A DNA stretch of 64,000 nt from Sialis fuliginosa (GCA_961205875.1 OY540816.1:20904701-20968700); one strand, 5' to 3'; shown: positions 25,241-36,083, counted from the stretch's first letter. The notes: a model not told the origin generated them from the letters alone. A program made the numbers and translations.

Positions 25241-25390
25241 TAGGTTTGACCAAGACTGTATCAGTCTGGAACTGTTAGGCTCCTGATGAGGACTTCTTGT
25301 GAAGTCGAAACACGTGTCGAGTGACATTGTGGTTAAGGTGTATAATTTTAGTTTAAGTGACTAGAAACCACAGTTTATCCGTTTTTCCAG
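25241..25390 (+). mobile_element. 150-bp retrozyme-like insertion
   Basis: A 150-bp unit bounded by an exact 15-bp direct repeat and nested in a family H repeat. It has no coding, no poly(A) and no inverted ends. It holds a small hairpin (AGACT...AGTCT) and a hammerhead-type core. Size and content fit the non-autonomous retrozymes described in animals, which move as ribozyme-bearing circular RNAs using Penelope-like machinery (established knowledge). The identification is inference. Confidence 0.6.
25278..25322 (+). ncRNA. Type-I hammerhead ribozyme-like motif
   Basis: The conserved core box CTGATGA is at 25283-25289. Stem II is GACTTC/GAAGTC (25291-25296 with 25301-25306) with a TTGT loop. 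The second core box GAAA is at 25307-25310. Stem III is very short, ACACGTGT, with predicted cleavage after C25318. Stem I starts with CTC/GAG and one G-U pair. An open stem I and a tiny stem III are typical of type-I hammerheads in retrozymes and Penelope-like elements. Oddity: one extra G (25290) lies between the core box and stem II, which could weaken or abolish activity. Confidence 0.65.
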
Positions 25391-25405
25391 TAACTAGCTG
25401 TTTAT
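25391..25405. repeat. Right 15-bp target-site duplication of the hammerhead insert
   Basis: Exact copy of 25226-25240. Joining the flanks here restores a continuous family H start (AACTAGCTG...CTACGTTCGCG). Confidence 0.8.
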
Positions 25406-26157
25406 CCCCACAACTACGTTCGCGTAAAAATCAGGAGCTATCATAAAAGGAGAAAATTCACTTGACATAAAAACCCATGAAGAAGAAGAAGGTTACGTAA
25501 TACAGATTTCTGTTATGATAGTCGATAAAATAGGTCGCGCATACATGCAAATGTCACACATCCATTTTTTTATCTCATAAAAAAGGAAACCTATATTCTT
25601 TATTTTCTCAGGATGCAAGTTTTCTCCCTGCCAAATTTCATCATTATCAGTTCAGCAGTTAAGCCGTGAAAAGGTAACAGACAGACAGACACACATTGTG
25701 ACCCCTTCTTTAAACAACCATTATTTGATGGTATATTTTTTATAAATTTTTTTCTCATAAGTATAATTTTTATATTTTTATTAGTGACGCTACTGAATGA
25801 ATTTTAAAATCAATTCCCTGTTCAATTTTATTGTATTTTATAAACATTACCTACCTGATCGTATGATTTGCATTTTTTCCTCTCTACTTTTTTGTTTATT
25901 TATAAGCCTTTTGATTTTAACAATTGAACGATAAAAGCATTTATTTAAATAAATATTTTTTAATATGTTTGGAAGGTAAAAATTGATCTTTAGAATTTAA
26001 AAAAAAAACATGGCTTTATTTTTTAAATTATCAATAAAAAATTTTCGTAATGGAAGTATGTATAAAAATTAATTTTTTACTTTTTTGAAAAAGTGGGGCA
26101 ATTTTTGATATTTTAAGAGCAATTTAAAATTTAAAAAAATCAGAACTAATATTTTAA

Positions 26158-26415
26158 ATGCGAAAGTCTCTATGTCTCTCTGTCTTTTTGTTACCTTTTC
26201 ACGGATAAACCGCTGTACCGATCTTGATGAAATTTGGCAAAGAGATAGCTTACATCTTGAGAAAGGACATAGGCCACTTTATTTCCAAAAAATGTATTAG
26301 ATAAAAAATTTAAGTGTGAAATTAGTACGCGTGACCTGTTTTATCGACTATCACAATAAAAATCTGTATTACCGAACCTGTATTCTACGCGAACGAAGTC
26401 ACGAGTAAGAACTAG
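26158..26415 (-). repeat. Dispersed repeat family H, inverted copy
   Basis: Minus-strand landmarks run from CTCGTGACTTCGTTCGCGTA through TTGTGATAGTCGATAAAACA and ACTTTATTTCC-type sequence to CGTGAAAAGGTAACAAAAAG and a degenerate CAGA tract. Confidence 0.7.
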
Positions 26416-26970
26416 TATAGTATAAGTGAAAAATCTTAATTTTCCTATATTTAAAAACTTAACTTTAACTTCAACAAAGTAAAAGGTAACCAAACAAATA
26501 ATATCAATAACCCAAACTTCCCTGTAGCTACTTAATTTTCTTCAAGTTATCCTTCACACTTTTCATCCCCTAAATTTCCTTTCATATAATACACATAGAC
26601 AACAATATTAAAGCCTACTCATTTAACTTTAAATATCGATTAAAGCTTTGTATATTAAAAATCGCCAGTCACTTTTTCTCATTGTTATATTCCTACTCCA
26701 CATATTAAGTAACCATAACTCCCCCCCCCTGCCTTATAGAAATGGCGGACATTATTAAAATTGAATTAAAGTTTCGTGTCTATAACTACAAAGTAGTTTA
26801 ATTCAGACTGATATAATCTTGTTTGTATACTTTTTTATTGATGGGGGTGAGGAGGGGGGAGTATTTGATTTGTTCGTATTGTTATGGTTTTTTTTTTTGT
26901 TGTATATATTTTCGGGTTTAATTTCGATGAATTTGTTGGTCGTTAGTAATAATTGTATATTTTTTTATTT
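26416..26970. other. AT-rich intronic stretch
   Basis: Includes a C9 run near 26722 and G-runs near 26843-26860. No gene or repeat relation was seen. Confidence 0.3.
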
Positions 26971-26974
26971 GTAT

Positions 26975-27300
26975 TATACCTAATACCAGTCTTGAATATG
27001 ACTCCAGTAATGGCTATTTTTTTAATTAAATCGTACTGAATTAGAAATATTTGTTGATATTTGATTACTACAATTTTTGAATATTAATCTATATACATTT
27101 AACTGTCTTACAGCGTGATTTGATGACAATCGGCCAATAGGTGTCAAAATGGTAGACATTTAAATTAATAATAATTTTACATTGTTTCAAATTTGACGAT
27201 TCTTTCTTTTATATATTTTGTGTCATAGTACTTATCATTTTGTAATCATTAGCAAGTGTCCATCACTGCGTGCTCATTACTGGTTTTACTTTATCCATAA
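26975..27300 (+). mobile_element. MITE family E, left two-thirds
   Basis: Begins near ACCTAATACCAGTCTTG, then ATTTGTTGATATTTGATTAC, CAGCGTGATTTGATGACAAT, GGCCAATAGGTGTCAAAATG and CACTGCGTGCTCATTACTGG. The right terminus is missing. Confidence 0.7.
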
Positions 27301-27514
27301 AAAAAGCATTTATTAAATCATTCTTTACCGTATTTAAAAAGAACACAAGTGTATGGAAAAAAATTCATAACCAATAAAAATGAAAAAAATTCATTAATAA
27401 ACCATAATCAACTAAACCCAGTAAATACGGAATAGAAACAGACACGTTATAAAGGGAGTATGTTATAGGAAGTAACCGTGGGAGGGTAGGGGAGGGAAGT
27501 ATTGTGTACTCTTT

Positions 27515-27528
27515 AAAAATTCATATCC
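27515..27528. repeat. Left target-site duplication of the LINE
   Basis: AAAAATTCATATCC, repeated exactly at 33720-33733. It defines the ends of the LINE. A length of 14 bp is usual for target-primed reverse transcription. Confidence 0.88.
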
Positions 27529-27670
27529 ACAGTCGAGTTATAACTGGCATCCGATACACACGTATTATCGTGTTTGCGTTATCAGTTAAATCGAACAATT
27601 AAAATAGGAATTTGTGAATTATTTAAAATAGTTTCAAGTGTTATAAAGTGAAAAATTAAAGTGGATAGGG

Positions 27671-29266
27671 ATGGCTTCTTCCCGTTCGAGTAGCGGTATC
27701 TCTATACAGGATCTCGAGCCTGATCCCGGAGGAACAGGTCACATTATCTCCAAGGCCTTGCAAACCCTCATCAACGATGATGAAGACAATGAAATGGACT
27801 ACACAGAACATGAAAGACAAAAAAGAAAACGTAAAACAATCGCAATCGATACTCAAGAATCATCTAAACAAGGTAAAACGCATGTCAATTCTCATCTAGG
27901 GCAAACAAAATCCACAACAAATGTAGAAAAAGATGACTCCGATAAAAGGGACCCCCCCAGCACAAAGAATGACAACAACAATTCAAATCAAAACGCAAAA
28001 CGATTTTTTCAAGAGACAGACGAGGGGCCGTTTTTTGTCTACATGGAAGGGAAAGACAAAAATGTGGGCAAAATACATCCCATGGCGTTCGCTAAAATTC
28101 TCTATAAACACATAAGCAACATAAAAAAAGAAATTCTAAATATTAGTGTAACGGGTATAAATAGAATCAAAGTAGAATTAAATACATATAAAGCAGCAAA
28201 CAAACTCACAGCGTGTAATATACCAGACATAAACTCATACATACCAAGACATCTAATCGAAAAACAAGGGGTAGTCAAACAAGTAGACACTACACTAACA
28301 GAAGAATATATTTTGAAAGAGATAATTGCACCATACAAAGTCTCATCCATCAGAAGAGTAAAACGAAAAATTATAAATGACGGTGAACCCATATATGTAC
28401 CACGCCAAGTAATAGTAGTAACATTCATAGGACAAAAACTTCCACAATACGTAGTTATTGACAGCGTAAGGTGTGCAGTTGAACCGTACGTGCAATCAGT
28501 AACTCAATGCAAAAACTGTTTAAGATTTGGACACTTAAAGGCACAATGTCGAAGCAAAACAAAATGTCATTTTTGTGGGGAACAACACGAAGCAAGCGAA
28601 TGCACGAATAAGAACAAACCCGAGTGCGTACACTGCAGCGGTGAACATGTAGCAACAGATCGTGTGTGCCCGGCCTTCGAATTGCAAAGGAGAATAAAAC
28701 ATAACATGGCATATTATAATCTAACCTACGAACAAGCGGCGAATTTAAACAAAGGTAAAAGTTACGCAGACGTCACAAAACAACAATCGGAAACACCTAA
28801 CCAAGAAAACGATTTTCCGAATATAAACAATAAAAATAATAATAATAATATACCACTCGATATATCTCCTAAAAACACGCTAAACTCAAAAAAGCACTAT
28901 GAACAGTACAAACCAGATACTCAAAACGTTTTTAACAACCAAAGCCAATCGACAAATAAAAAACCGCCATTTGAGTTAAACAACTCAAATAGAAAATCTG
29001 AATGGCATTTCAACCCGGCCAGACATAAAATAAACCCAATACCGATGCAATCCAATCCTTCAAGAGATAACACATCAAGCACGTGCAACATTGAAGCTTT
29101 AATTAATAACCTCTGTGAATTAATCTTAAATCTAATAACAAAAACTAACAATCTCGGCTCTCTTCCTCTAACAAATATTAAAGAACTTCTATCAAACCTA
29201 TATACTGCAATCGACAATAATGAACAGAAAAGTGATACAGTGGAACGCGAGATCGCTAAAATCTAA
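27671..29266 (+). CDS. LINE ORF1 protein (Gag-like, zinc knuckles)
   Basis: 531 residues, starting at the first ATG after the 142-bp leader. The N-terminal third is hydrophilic and Ser/Asp/Lys-rich. A central region of about residues 120-275 resembles the RNA-binding core seen in insect LINE ORF1 proteins. Three cysteine knuckles follow: C280-x2-C283-x4-H288-x4-C293, then C299-x2-C302-x3-H306-x4-C311, then C319-x2-C322-x3-H326-x6-C333. The tail is Asn/Gln-rich. The expected role is binding element RNA and forming the ribonucleoprotein. It overlaps ORF2 by 47 nt in a different frame. No stops or frameshifts, so it may be functional. Confidence 0.9.
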   Translation: MASSRSSSGISIQDLEPDPGGTGHIISKALQTLINDDEDNEMDYTEHERQKRKRKTIAIDTQESSKQGKTHVNSHLGQTKSTTNVEKDDSDKRDPPSTKNDNNNSNQNAKRFFQETDEGPFFVYMEGKDKNVGKIHPMAFAKILYKHISNIKKEILNISVTGINRIKVELNTYKAANKLTACNIPDINSYIPRHLIEKQGVVKQVDTTLTEEYILKEIIAPYKVSSIRRVKRKIINDGEPIYVPRQVIVVTFIGQKLPQYVVIDSVRCAVEPYVQSVTQCKNCLRFGHLKAQCRSKTKCHFCGEQHEASECTNKNKPECVHCSGEHVATDRVCPAFELQRRIKHNMAYYNLTYEQAANLNKGKSYADVTKQQSETPNQENDFPNINNKNNNNNIPLDISPKNTLNSKKHYEQYKPDTQNVFNNQSQSTNKKPPFELNNSNRKSEWHFNPARHKINPIPMQSNPSRDNTSSTCNIEALINNLCELILNLITKTNNLGSLPLTNIKELLSNLYTAIDNNEQKSDTVEREIAKI

Positions 29267-32200
29267 CAAAATATTTTTAGATCAATACTTGGCTAAGAAC
29301 AATAACATCGACCTAGTAATTATATCAGAAACATGGATGTCTCCGTTCGATTTTTTGCAAGTATCCGGGTATAACACAATCCGTACAGATCGTCAAGACT
29401 ACTACGGTGGAGTGGCTATACTTGTTAAAAAAAGTATACGATATAACGAAATCAAGTTAAATAACCTAAACCGCGAAATAGAAATATGCGCCGCTGAAAT
29501 ATATTTCTCTGAGAAACCAACAACAATTATTTCAACATATTGCCCCCCAGGAAAAAAATACTCAAAGCAAGAATGGACTTATATATTAAAACAAATAAAA
29601 ACTCCGCTAATCCTAGCAGGTGATTTCAATGCACATCACCAAATATGGGGGTGTCATTATTCGGATATAGCTGGCAGAACTATACTAGACGTGACGGACG
29701 AGTGCAATATAGTGATATTAAATGACAAATCGCCAACGAGATTACCTCGGCCAAACCAACAACCATCAGCCGTGGACCTTACAATCGTCTCACCCGAACT
29801 AGCAATCAAATCCACGTGGACGACCATAGAAGAAACGTTAGGATCAGATCACTACATAATTGAAATAACCATCGAAAATAATTATCAGAATCAAACCACA
29901 AACGAAATCCATCCTTCGTATAAATGGAACGTCAAAAGGGCAGATTGGGAATCATTCTATAAAGAAGTTGCGAGCATCATAAATTCCCAAGAAACATCAG
30001 TCACCAGCACACAAGAAAAATATGATTTCATCATTAACACAATCGAACGGGCAGCTGAAAAAAGCATCCCAAAGAGCAAGCCCTTTAAACCAAAAAATAA
30101 AAACCCTATATGGTGGGATTCCGAATGCTCTAAGCATATTCAATTACGTAAGACATCATTAACCAAATATAAAAACATGTCTACGTATGAAAACTATATA
30201 AGCCATAAGCGCACAGATGCATTAGTAAAAAAATTCCTAAAAACAAAAAAAAGAGAGGCATGGAAAAATTATTGTGAACAACTCAATAGGGAAAACAGTA
30301 TGTCAGAAATATGGAAACAAATAAAATATTTCAAGAAAGGGATAAGCGAAGGTACACCTACATACAATTCAGACACCTGGGTGGAAAAATTTGCGAATGA
30401 AGTGGTTCCTACTTCTGTTAACAACCAAATAAACATCGAAGAAGAAGCGAAAGAAACTAACAATAACCACATGTTAACAACGCCATTCACCATTCAAGAA
30501 CTTCAACTTGCTATAAAAAATTCAAACAACACCGCTCCGGGCATGGACAATATACATTACTCCATGCTACACAACATGCCAGTAGATGGCAAAGAAATTC
30601 TACTATATGCACTCAACGAAATATGGACAAACTGCATCGACATACCATCAATGAAAATTGTAAAGATAGTGCCCATACTGAAACCCCGGAAGAATCCGGA
30701 AGAGGCACAGTCATATAGACCAATTGCCCTTCTCTCGTGTGTCACCAAAACACTCGAGAGAATGGTCAAAAACCGCCTAGAATGGTGGTGCGAACATCAC
30801 AATATCCTGCCTCATACTCAAATGGGTTTTCGAAAGGGGAAAAGCACGATCGATGTACTAGCGCATCTATACACAGACATTCAAGAATCATTTTGCAACA
30901 ACACATATATATCGGCCATATTCACAGACATAAATAAAGCCTATGAACATGTTGACATCCCGATACTCGCAAAAAAATTACAACAACTCAACATACCAAA
31001 CACATTCATCAAATCTATCATAAAGCTCTTGACCAATAGAATAACATACATAAAAAATAAGAACCGATACGAAGGCCCAAGAACATCCAGTCAAGGACTA
31101 TGTCAAGGATCAATACTTAGTCCGCTTCTATTTAATCTGTACACAATAGATTTACATAACAAATTCCAATCACCAATAAAATGCCTTCAGTACGCAGACG
31201 ATTTATGTATATATACCGAAGACAAGACATACCAACAATCCATAGACAACATCAAAGAAAACATAACAAAATTATCCACGTGGCTACATGACAACGGCTT
31301 AGACATATCAGAAGAAAAATCAGCCATCTGTACATTTTCAAGACATCGAATAAAACACGAAAACACCCACATCAGCCAAGAAAATTATAGAATAAAATTT
31401 AAAAAAGAAATAAAATACCTAGGTATAACGCTCGACGAAAAATTGAACTGGAAAAGGCATATAGAAAACATAATCATCAAATGTGAAAAAGGAATAAACA
31501 TAATAAGATCACTCACGACTACGTGGTGGGGGGCCGATCCCAAGATTTTATTAATACTATATAGGGCAATTATCAGATCACAGATGGACTACGCCTCGAT
31601 CCTCTACGGATCTGCATCAAAATCTCTCCTTCAAAAATTAGACAAATGCCAATACAAAGCAATACGAATTTGTCTAGGAGCCATGATATCAACACCCACA
31701 AACGCACTGATTATAGAAGCTAACGAACCGCCACTGGCCCTCAGAAGAGAATTTCTGTGCAAAAAATATTTATTAAAAAAAAATCAAGTCACTAACGATC
31801 CAATTACGACACAAACAAATAAAATAACAAACCTATATCAGGAAGGAATAAAATATTGGGTGGGAAAAAACCCTCCTATATTAATAGAAAGCAACATCAA
31901 GATCGAAGATAATAAGAAATATTTATACAAAAACACTCACATTCCGCCCTTCACATATAACTATGAATGGAGGAACGTATCGTTAGACATTATAAGCGAC
32001 ATCACATATACAGAAGAACCAGTAATCAACGAACACATATTACAAGAACACATAAAAGAGAACGAAAAAACAATAACAATATACACGGACGCATCAAAAA
32101 TCGCAGATAATACAGGGTACGCAATATACGATTCGATAAACAATATCGAAATTAAAAAGAAGATTCCGAGCTCTCTATCCATATTCTCAGCGGAAGCAGG

Positions 32201-32933
32201 AGCTATAGTGGAAGCTCTAAAGTATGCAAAAAAATTTACGAAGAGCAACATATACATAATAACTGACTCTAAATCTGTATTGCAACAACTAAAAAACAGC
32301 ACAACCCCAACCAACTACCTAATATACGAAATATACGTAAATCATGAATCAAATATACAAATTCAAAACAAAATCACATATATCTGGGTGAAGAGTCACG
32401 CAGGAATAATTTTTAATACAAAAGCCGACGAACTAGCCAAAAGGGCAGCCATCGACGGAGAAACGAAAGACATCAAGGTACCATTTTCCGACATGTACTC
32501 GGCATTAAAAGAAAATCTTTGGTACAACTGGAACAACAACTGGAAAATATCATCATTTAGTAAAGGCAGAAACTATGCCGAAATACACCCCTGCATCCCT
32601 AAAAGATGCTGGTTTGATAATAAAGAACTCAAATTCAACAGATTCGAAATCACTAGCATAGCTAGAATCAAGTTCGGCCATGCGTCATATCCAAAACATT
32701 TACAAAAAATAAATGTTTTACAATCAGCGGTATGTACATGTGATAATTTATCCATCGGCGACATAAACCACATATTTTTCAGTTGTAAAAAATATATAAG
32801 CCACCAGAAAATATTTTACAGTGAACTAATCAATTTAAAAATTCAACTTCCCACTTCTATAAACAATTTAATTAACCTAAATAATGACAAAGTACTTAAA
32901 ACAATAACAAACTTTTTAAAAAATGCCGAACTT

Positions 32934-32942
<9 letters not shown>
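29220..32942 (+). CDS. LINE ORF2 polyprotein (endonuclease, reverse transcriptase, RNase H)
   Basis: 1,240 residues. An apurinic-type endonuclease lies at about 1-215: QWNAR near the start, E37 in SETWM, LAGDFNAHH and the G208-SDH catalytic end. The reverse transcriptase spans about 430-720 with GFRKGKST, FTDINKAY, GLCQGSILSPLLFN and the catalytic Y658-ADD. RNase H is at about 950-1075 with D957 (YTDASK), E992 (SAEAG), D1016 (TDSKS) and H1060 (KSHAG). The C-terminus has a Cys/His cluster (CTCDN...HIFFSC). All catalytic residues are present. The start ATG lies inside ORF1 in another frame, implying reinitiation. It should nick target DNA and reverse-transcribe the element RNA. Confidence 0.95.

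Positions 32943-32967
<25 letters not shown>
32943..32967 (+). repeat. Internal A-run just after the ORF2 stop
   Basis: About 27 consecutive A including the end of the stop codon. It looks like a poly(A) tail but is not the element end, because 750 bp of 3' UTR and the target duplication follow. Confidence 0.85.
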
Positions 32968-32970
<3 letters not shown>

Positions 32971-32983
32971 AAGAATAAACAAT

Positions 32984-33660
32984 AAAAATACATAAACAAA
33001 ACCCGAAACACACAGAAAATAACAATAATCAGTAAATAAAAGTGTAGTTAACAAGAATAACAAATAAAAAGGAGTGTTAAAACAAAAGTAGAGTGGAAAA
33101 GCATTATAAATCACAAATAAAGAGTAATAAGAAAATACAAAAACAGAAGTGAAAAAAACAAAAATAAAAAGAAGTAAGAAAATAAAAGAAGAGTTGTCAA
33201 GTTCGAAAATCATAAATAAAGTGTAATAAGTAAAAATACATAAATACAACCCGAAATAATCAGAAAGTAACAGTAAACACCTAATTAAAAGTGAAGATAA
33301 CAAATAAAAAGGAGTGTTCAATAAAAGTAGAGTGGAAAAATCATCATCAATCACAATTAAAGAGTAATAAGAAAAATGAAAATCAGAAGTGATAAATCCA
33401 AAAATAAAAGAAGTGAGAAAATAAAAATAGAGTGCTCAAGTATTGAAAAGCATAAAAATAGTGTAATAAATAAAAATACATAAATTAAACCCAAAACTCA
33501 TAGAAATATCAATTAACATCAAAATAAAAGTGAAGATAACAAGAATAACAAATAAAAAGGAGTGTTCAAATAAAAGAGAGTGGACAAGCATTTAAAACTC
33601 AAATATAGTGCAATAAAAATATAAGTATATATATAAACAGAAGTGACAAATTAAAATCAA
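32984..33660 (+). repeat. Three tandem repeats of about 240 bp in the LINE 3' UTR
   Basis: Units start with AAAAATACATAAA at about 32984, 33232 and 33472. They share AACAAATAAAAAGGAGTGTT, AGTAGAGTGGAAAA and AGAGTAATAAGAAAA. Composition is strongly A-rich with almost no C, unlike the coding part. About 15-20% divergence between units is judged by eye. Confidence 0.85.
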
Positions 33661-33719
33661 AAAGTGGCCGATTTAGTACAAAAGGAAGCCAAGAGAAATG
33701 GAAGAAGAAGAAGAAGAAG

Positions 33720-33733
33720 AAAAATTCATATCC
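33720..33733. repeat. Right target-site duplication of the LINE
   Basis: Exact copy of 27515-27528, directly after the (GAA)n tail. Confidence 0.88.
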
Positions 33734-34354
33734 AATTAATCGTCACATGAATGATATATTAATTTAATAATACGTTAGTTGGTACACCTGTAAATATATA
33801 AACTCTGTATGTAGAGGAAAGTTACACCGTGTTTGTGAACGTTTGAATTGTGGGTAAATATTTAACATGTGTGGGTACAGGGGTGGGCTAAAAGGGGTTT
33901 CAAAAATAAATCAATTTCTTCTACATATATAAATTTTACAATGCTAAATAAATTTTATATTAAATGTTATTAATAAAAGGGTTAATTTAAATTACCCCTA
34001 TTTACCCACAATACAGTATTTCAAAAAAATACAATTTATTACACTTGATTAAAAAAATATTTTAATTTTATAATTTTTATATTTTATCTACTTATAGTTT
34101 TATAAAAATATCGCTATTCCTGACCTGTAAAGTGCATGTGTGTATTTCACCCCCCCCCCCTTCCTTATTAAATAGTCTGTTTATGTATTAGGTTGTTGTC
34201 ATATCACGCAAAGAATAGGTTGCAATCATAAGTGCATTTTCAATAATTTTATATGCATGGATTATGCCGAAACCTTTAGTCGGTTTCAATTAAATACATA
34301 TTACCTTCTTAAAATTCTTCAAACGTTAAGTTCAAATTTATAAATTATTATTAA
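33734..34354. other. AT-rich intronic stretch
   Basis: GTGGGTAAATATTTAAC (near 33851) and TATTTACCCACAATAC (near 34000) form a weak inverted pair. A C10 run occurs near 34151. No genes were seen. Confidence 0.3.
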
Positions 34355-34695
34355 CTAGCTGTACCCGCGGCTTCGCTCGCTTAGATATTTATGAAAGTTA
34401 GATATATGGTATAGCGGCGAGTTTATTTTAGATCTTTCAATTCTTTAGTAGGTACATTATATTGTTCAATATTTAACGGTAAAGCGTATGCAAAAGAGCA
34501 CACTGGCGGCAAACTTTTTTCTGACTTGATTTAGATACTATTAACGTCACTGCTTAATCCTTATGTTACCTAATGTAACAAAATATATACCAAAACCTGA
34601 ACAAAATTTTTTTAAAACACGTAAATCGGATGATAAGCGCGCTAACGGACAGACAGACAGATAGACTTTAGGTTTTATAATATAAATAGATTCTC
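34355..34695 (+). repeat. Dispersed repeat family C, copy 2
   Basis: Starts AACTAGCTGTACCCGCGGCT and GCTTAGATATTTATGAAAG, then has the same text as 7135-7480 through CACGTAAATCGGAT and ACGGACAGACAGACAG to ATAATATAAATAGAT. The Gly/Arg-like start with a CAGA end is a very common insect LINE-tail or SINE form. Confidence 0.75.
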
Positions 34696-34847
34696 ATCTC
34701 TCGAATAAATTCACTATTTTACTATTTGTTGTTTCAAATTAAACATCAATAATTTTTTTCTACAAAAATACAGTTTTTAAATTCGTGAAATTATTTACCA
34801 GAAATATTTTTATAGAACACAATCGAAAACGAACTAGTTATAAATAT

Positions 34848-35062
34848 CATTGGCGTAACCAAGGGGGGGCTTCTAGCCCCCCGCAATATTATAAGCAAAG
34901 AGGAACTAGATTGTTTTAGGATTAGAATATACAGGGTGGGGCAATAATTCGTAGAAATTCGATAGTTCGTAATGTATAAAATTATATGTTTTATATCAAT
35001 TCTGATATAAAAAAAAATTCCCCCCCCCCTCCTTTAAAAAATTCTGGTTATGCCACTCAGGA
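34848..35062. mobile_element. MITE with GGCGTAACCA ends
   Basis: ATTGGCGTAACCAAGGGGGG on the left and TTCTGGTTATGCCACTCA on the right are imperfect inverted ends around about 190 bp of AT-rich DNA with G- and C-runs next to the ends. It resembles hAT-like non-autonomous elements. Confidence 0.5.
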
Positions 35063-35495
35063 ATACCCATACTCACAAAATATAAATTTCCAGTTTCAAC
35101 TTTTAAATAAATAAATAGTTTTAAAATGTTTAGTATAATTTGTCACATTATACCTGATCCGAAATTAAATAATTTAGTTGAGATATACAAAGGATTCTTT
35201 AATAAGGAAACAGTAACATTTTTAACACATGACCCAAATACTTGACGTATGTAACAAAAGTCTAAAAACGGAATTTTAAAACCGGTAGCATTCTGAAGTG
35301 AGCAACAAAAGGATATGTCACAAGTGATGGGATTAAAATCTTGATTTGATTTAAATCAGCTTAACTTTTGTAGTTTTTATAACTTTTAACACTCCCAGCC
35401 TTCTCACACTCGAATTATACATTAGACAGAATTTAATAATGCTTTTAGACGTTAAACAGATTTTAGACAAATTGATAGATATATTATTATACATA

Positions 35496-35880
35496 CAGAG
35501 TATTCCAAGTTGATTAAGCATAGGGAATTTAACATGGGGACAATTAGAAATGTTGTAGTAGCCTTTGGTCAAATTTAACGATGTGTGATTGGTGCATTTT
35601 GAAATGCCGCCTCGAAACTAACTGATAAATTTTAAATTAATCAACAGTATTTTGTTTTTAACTTTAATGAAATTAAAGTAAGCATCCTAGATAAAATTAT
35701 AATAATATTTTTTGGCAGATATAAATTTGAAAACAAAATACTAATTACTATTTTATTAAATTTTGTGGCGGTATTTCAAAATGCACCAATCACACATCGT
35801 TTTTGACCAAAGGTTACTACAACATTTCTAATTGTCCCCATGTTAAATTTCCTATGTCTTAATCAACTTGAAATACACTG
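35496..35880. mobile_element. MITE family J, full copy
   Basis: 385 bp flanked by TA. The inverted arms of about 130 bp run CAGAGTATTCCAAGTTGATT, TTAACATGGGGACAATTAG, ACCTTTGGTCAAA-like and GTGATTGGTGCATTTTGAAA, then the mirror image at the right end finishing AATACACTG. TA duplication and long inverted arms fit a Tc1/mariner-type MITE. It ends 43 bp before the BEL target duplication. Confidence 0.85.
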
Positions 35881-35923
35881 TATACAGCTAGCTGCTATTT
35901 TGAATTTTATAGAACGAATTATT

Positions 35924-35928
35924 AATAT
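35924..35928. repeat. Left 5-bp target-site duplication of the BEL/Pao element
   Basis: AATAT, matched by AATAT at 42452-42456. Five base pairs is the usual size for BEL/Pao. Confidence 0.85.
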
Positions 35929-36079
35929 TGGTAAATTTCACTTTACCAGAGAAGTGGGCTATGATTAAAAAACATAATCAGATAGAAAAACAAAATATTT
36001 CTAATCACATCAATAAACGAAAAAATATAAAATACATATCGACTTTTTATTTCAATATTAAACACCGCCTGTTCAAACA
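35929..36079 (+). repeat. Left LTR of the BEL/Pao element
   Basis: 151 bp. It begins TGGTAAATTTC and ends GTTCAAACA. The start is itself a small palindrome (TGGTAAA...TTTACCA). It contains AATAAA at about 36012 and TATAAAAT at about 36026, the only promoter and poly(A)-like signals visible. Confidence 0.93.
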
Positions 36080-36083
36080 TTTA

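Larger units (their letters stand above)
25224..25735 (+). repeat. Dispersed repeat family H, copy 1, carrying the hammerhead insert
   Basis: LINE-tail-like repeat starting ACTAGCTG and CTACGTTCGCGTAAAAATC. It continues with TATGATAGTCGATAAAATAG, CTGCCAAATTTCATCATTAT and GTGAAAAGGTAACAGACAGA. Related copies are at 26158-26415 (inverted) and 46005-46235. The 150-bp hammerhead unit is inserted near its start. Confidence 0.65.
27529..33719 (+). mobile_element. Full-length non-LTR retrotransposon (LINE) with RNase H
   Basis: A 6.19-kb element starting ACAGTCGAGTTATAACTGG and ending in a (GAA)n tail. It has a 142-bp 5' UTR (27529-27670), an intact ORF1, an overlapping intact ORF2, and a 3' UTR of about 780 bp with an internal A27 run and three repeats of about 240 bp. 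The exact 14-bp target duplication on both sides shows a complete, not 5'-truncated, insertion. The CAGTC start resembles initiator-type internal promoters of insect LINEs. Two-ORF layout with RNase H at the ORF2 end suggests the I/Loa/Nimb group, but the clade is inferred. It lies antisense to BarH within intron 1. Confidence 0.92.

Noticed and set aside
32943..32967. A27 run taken as the LINE poly(A) end
   Set aside because: The exact 14-bp target duplication lies 750 bp further on, after a (GAA)n tail, so the A-run is internal.
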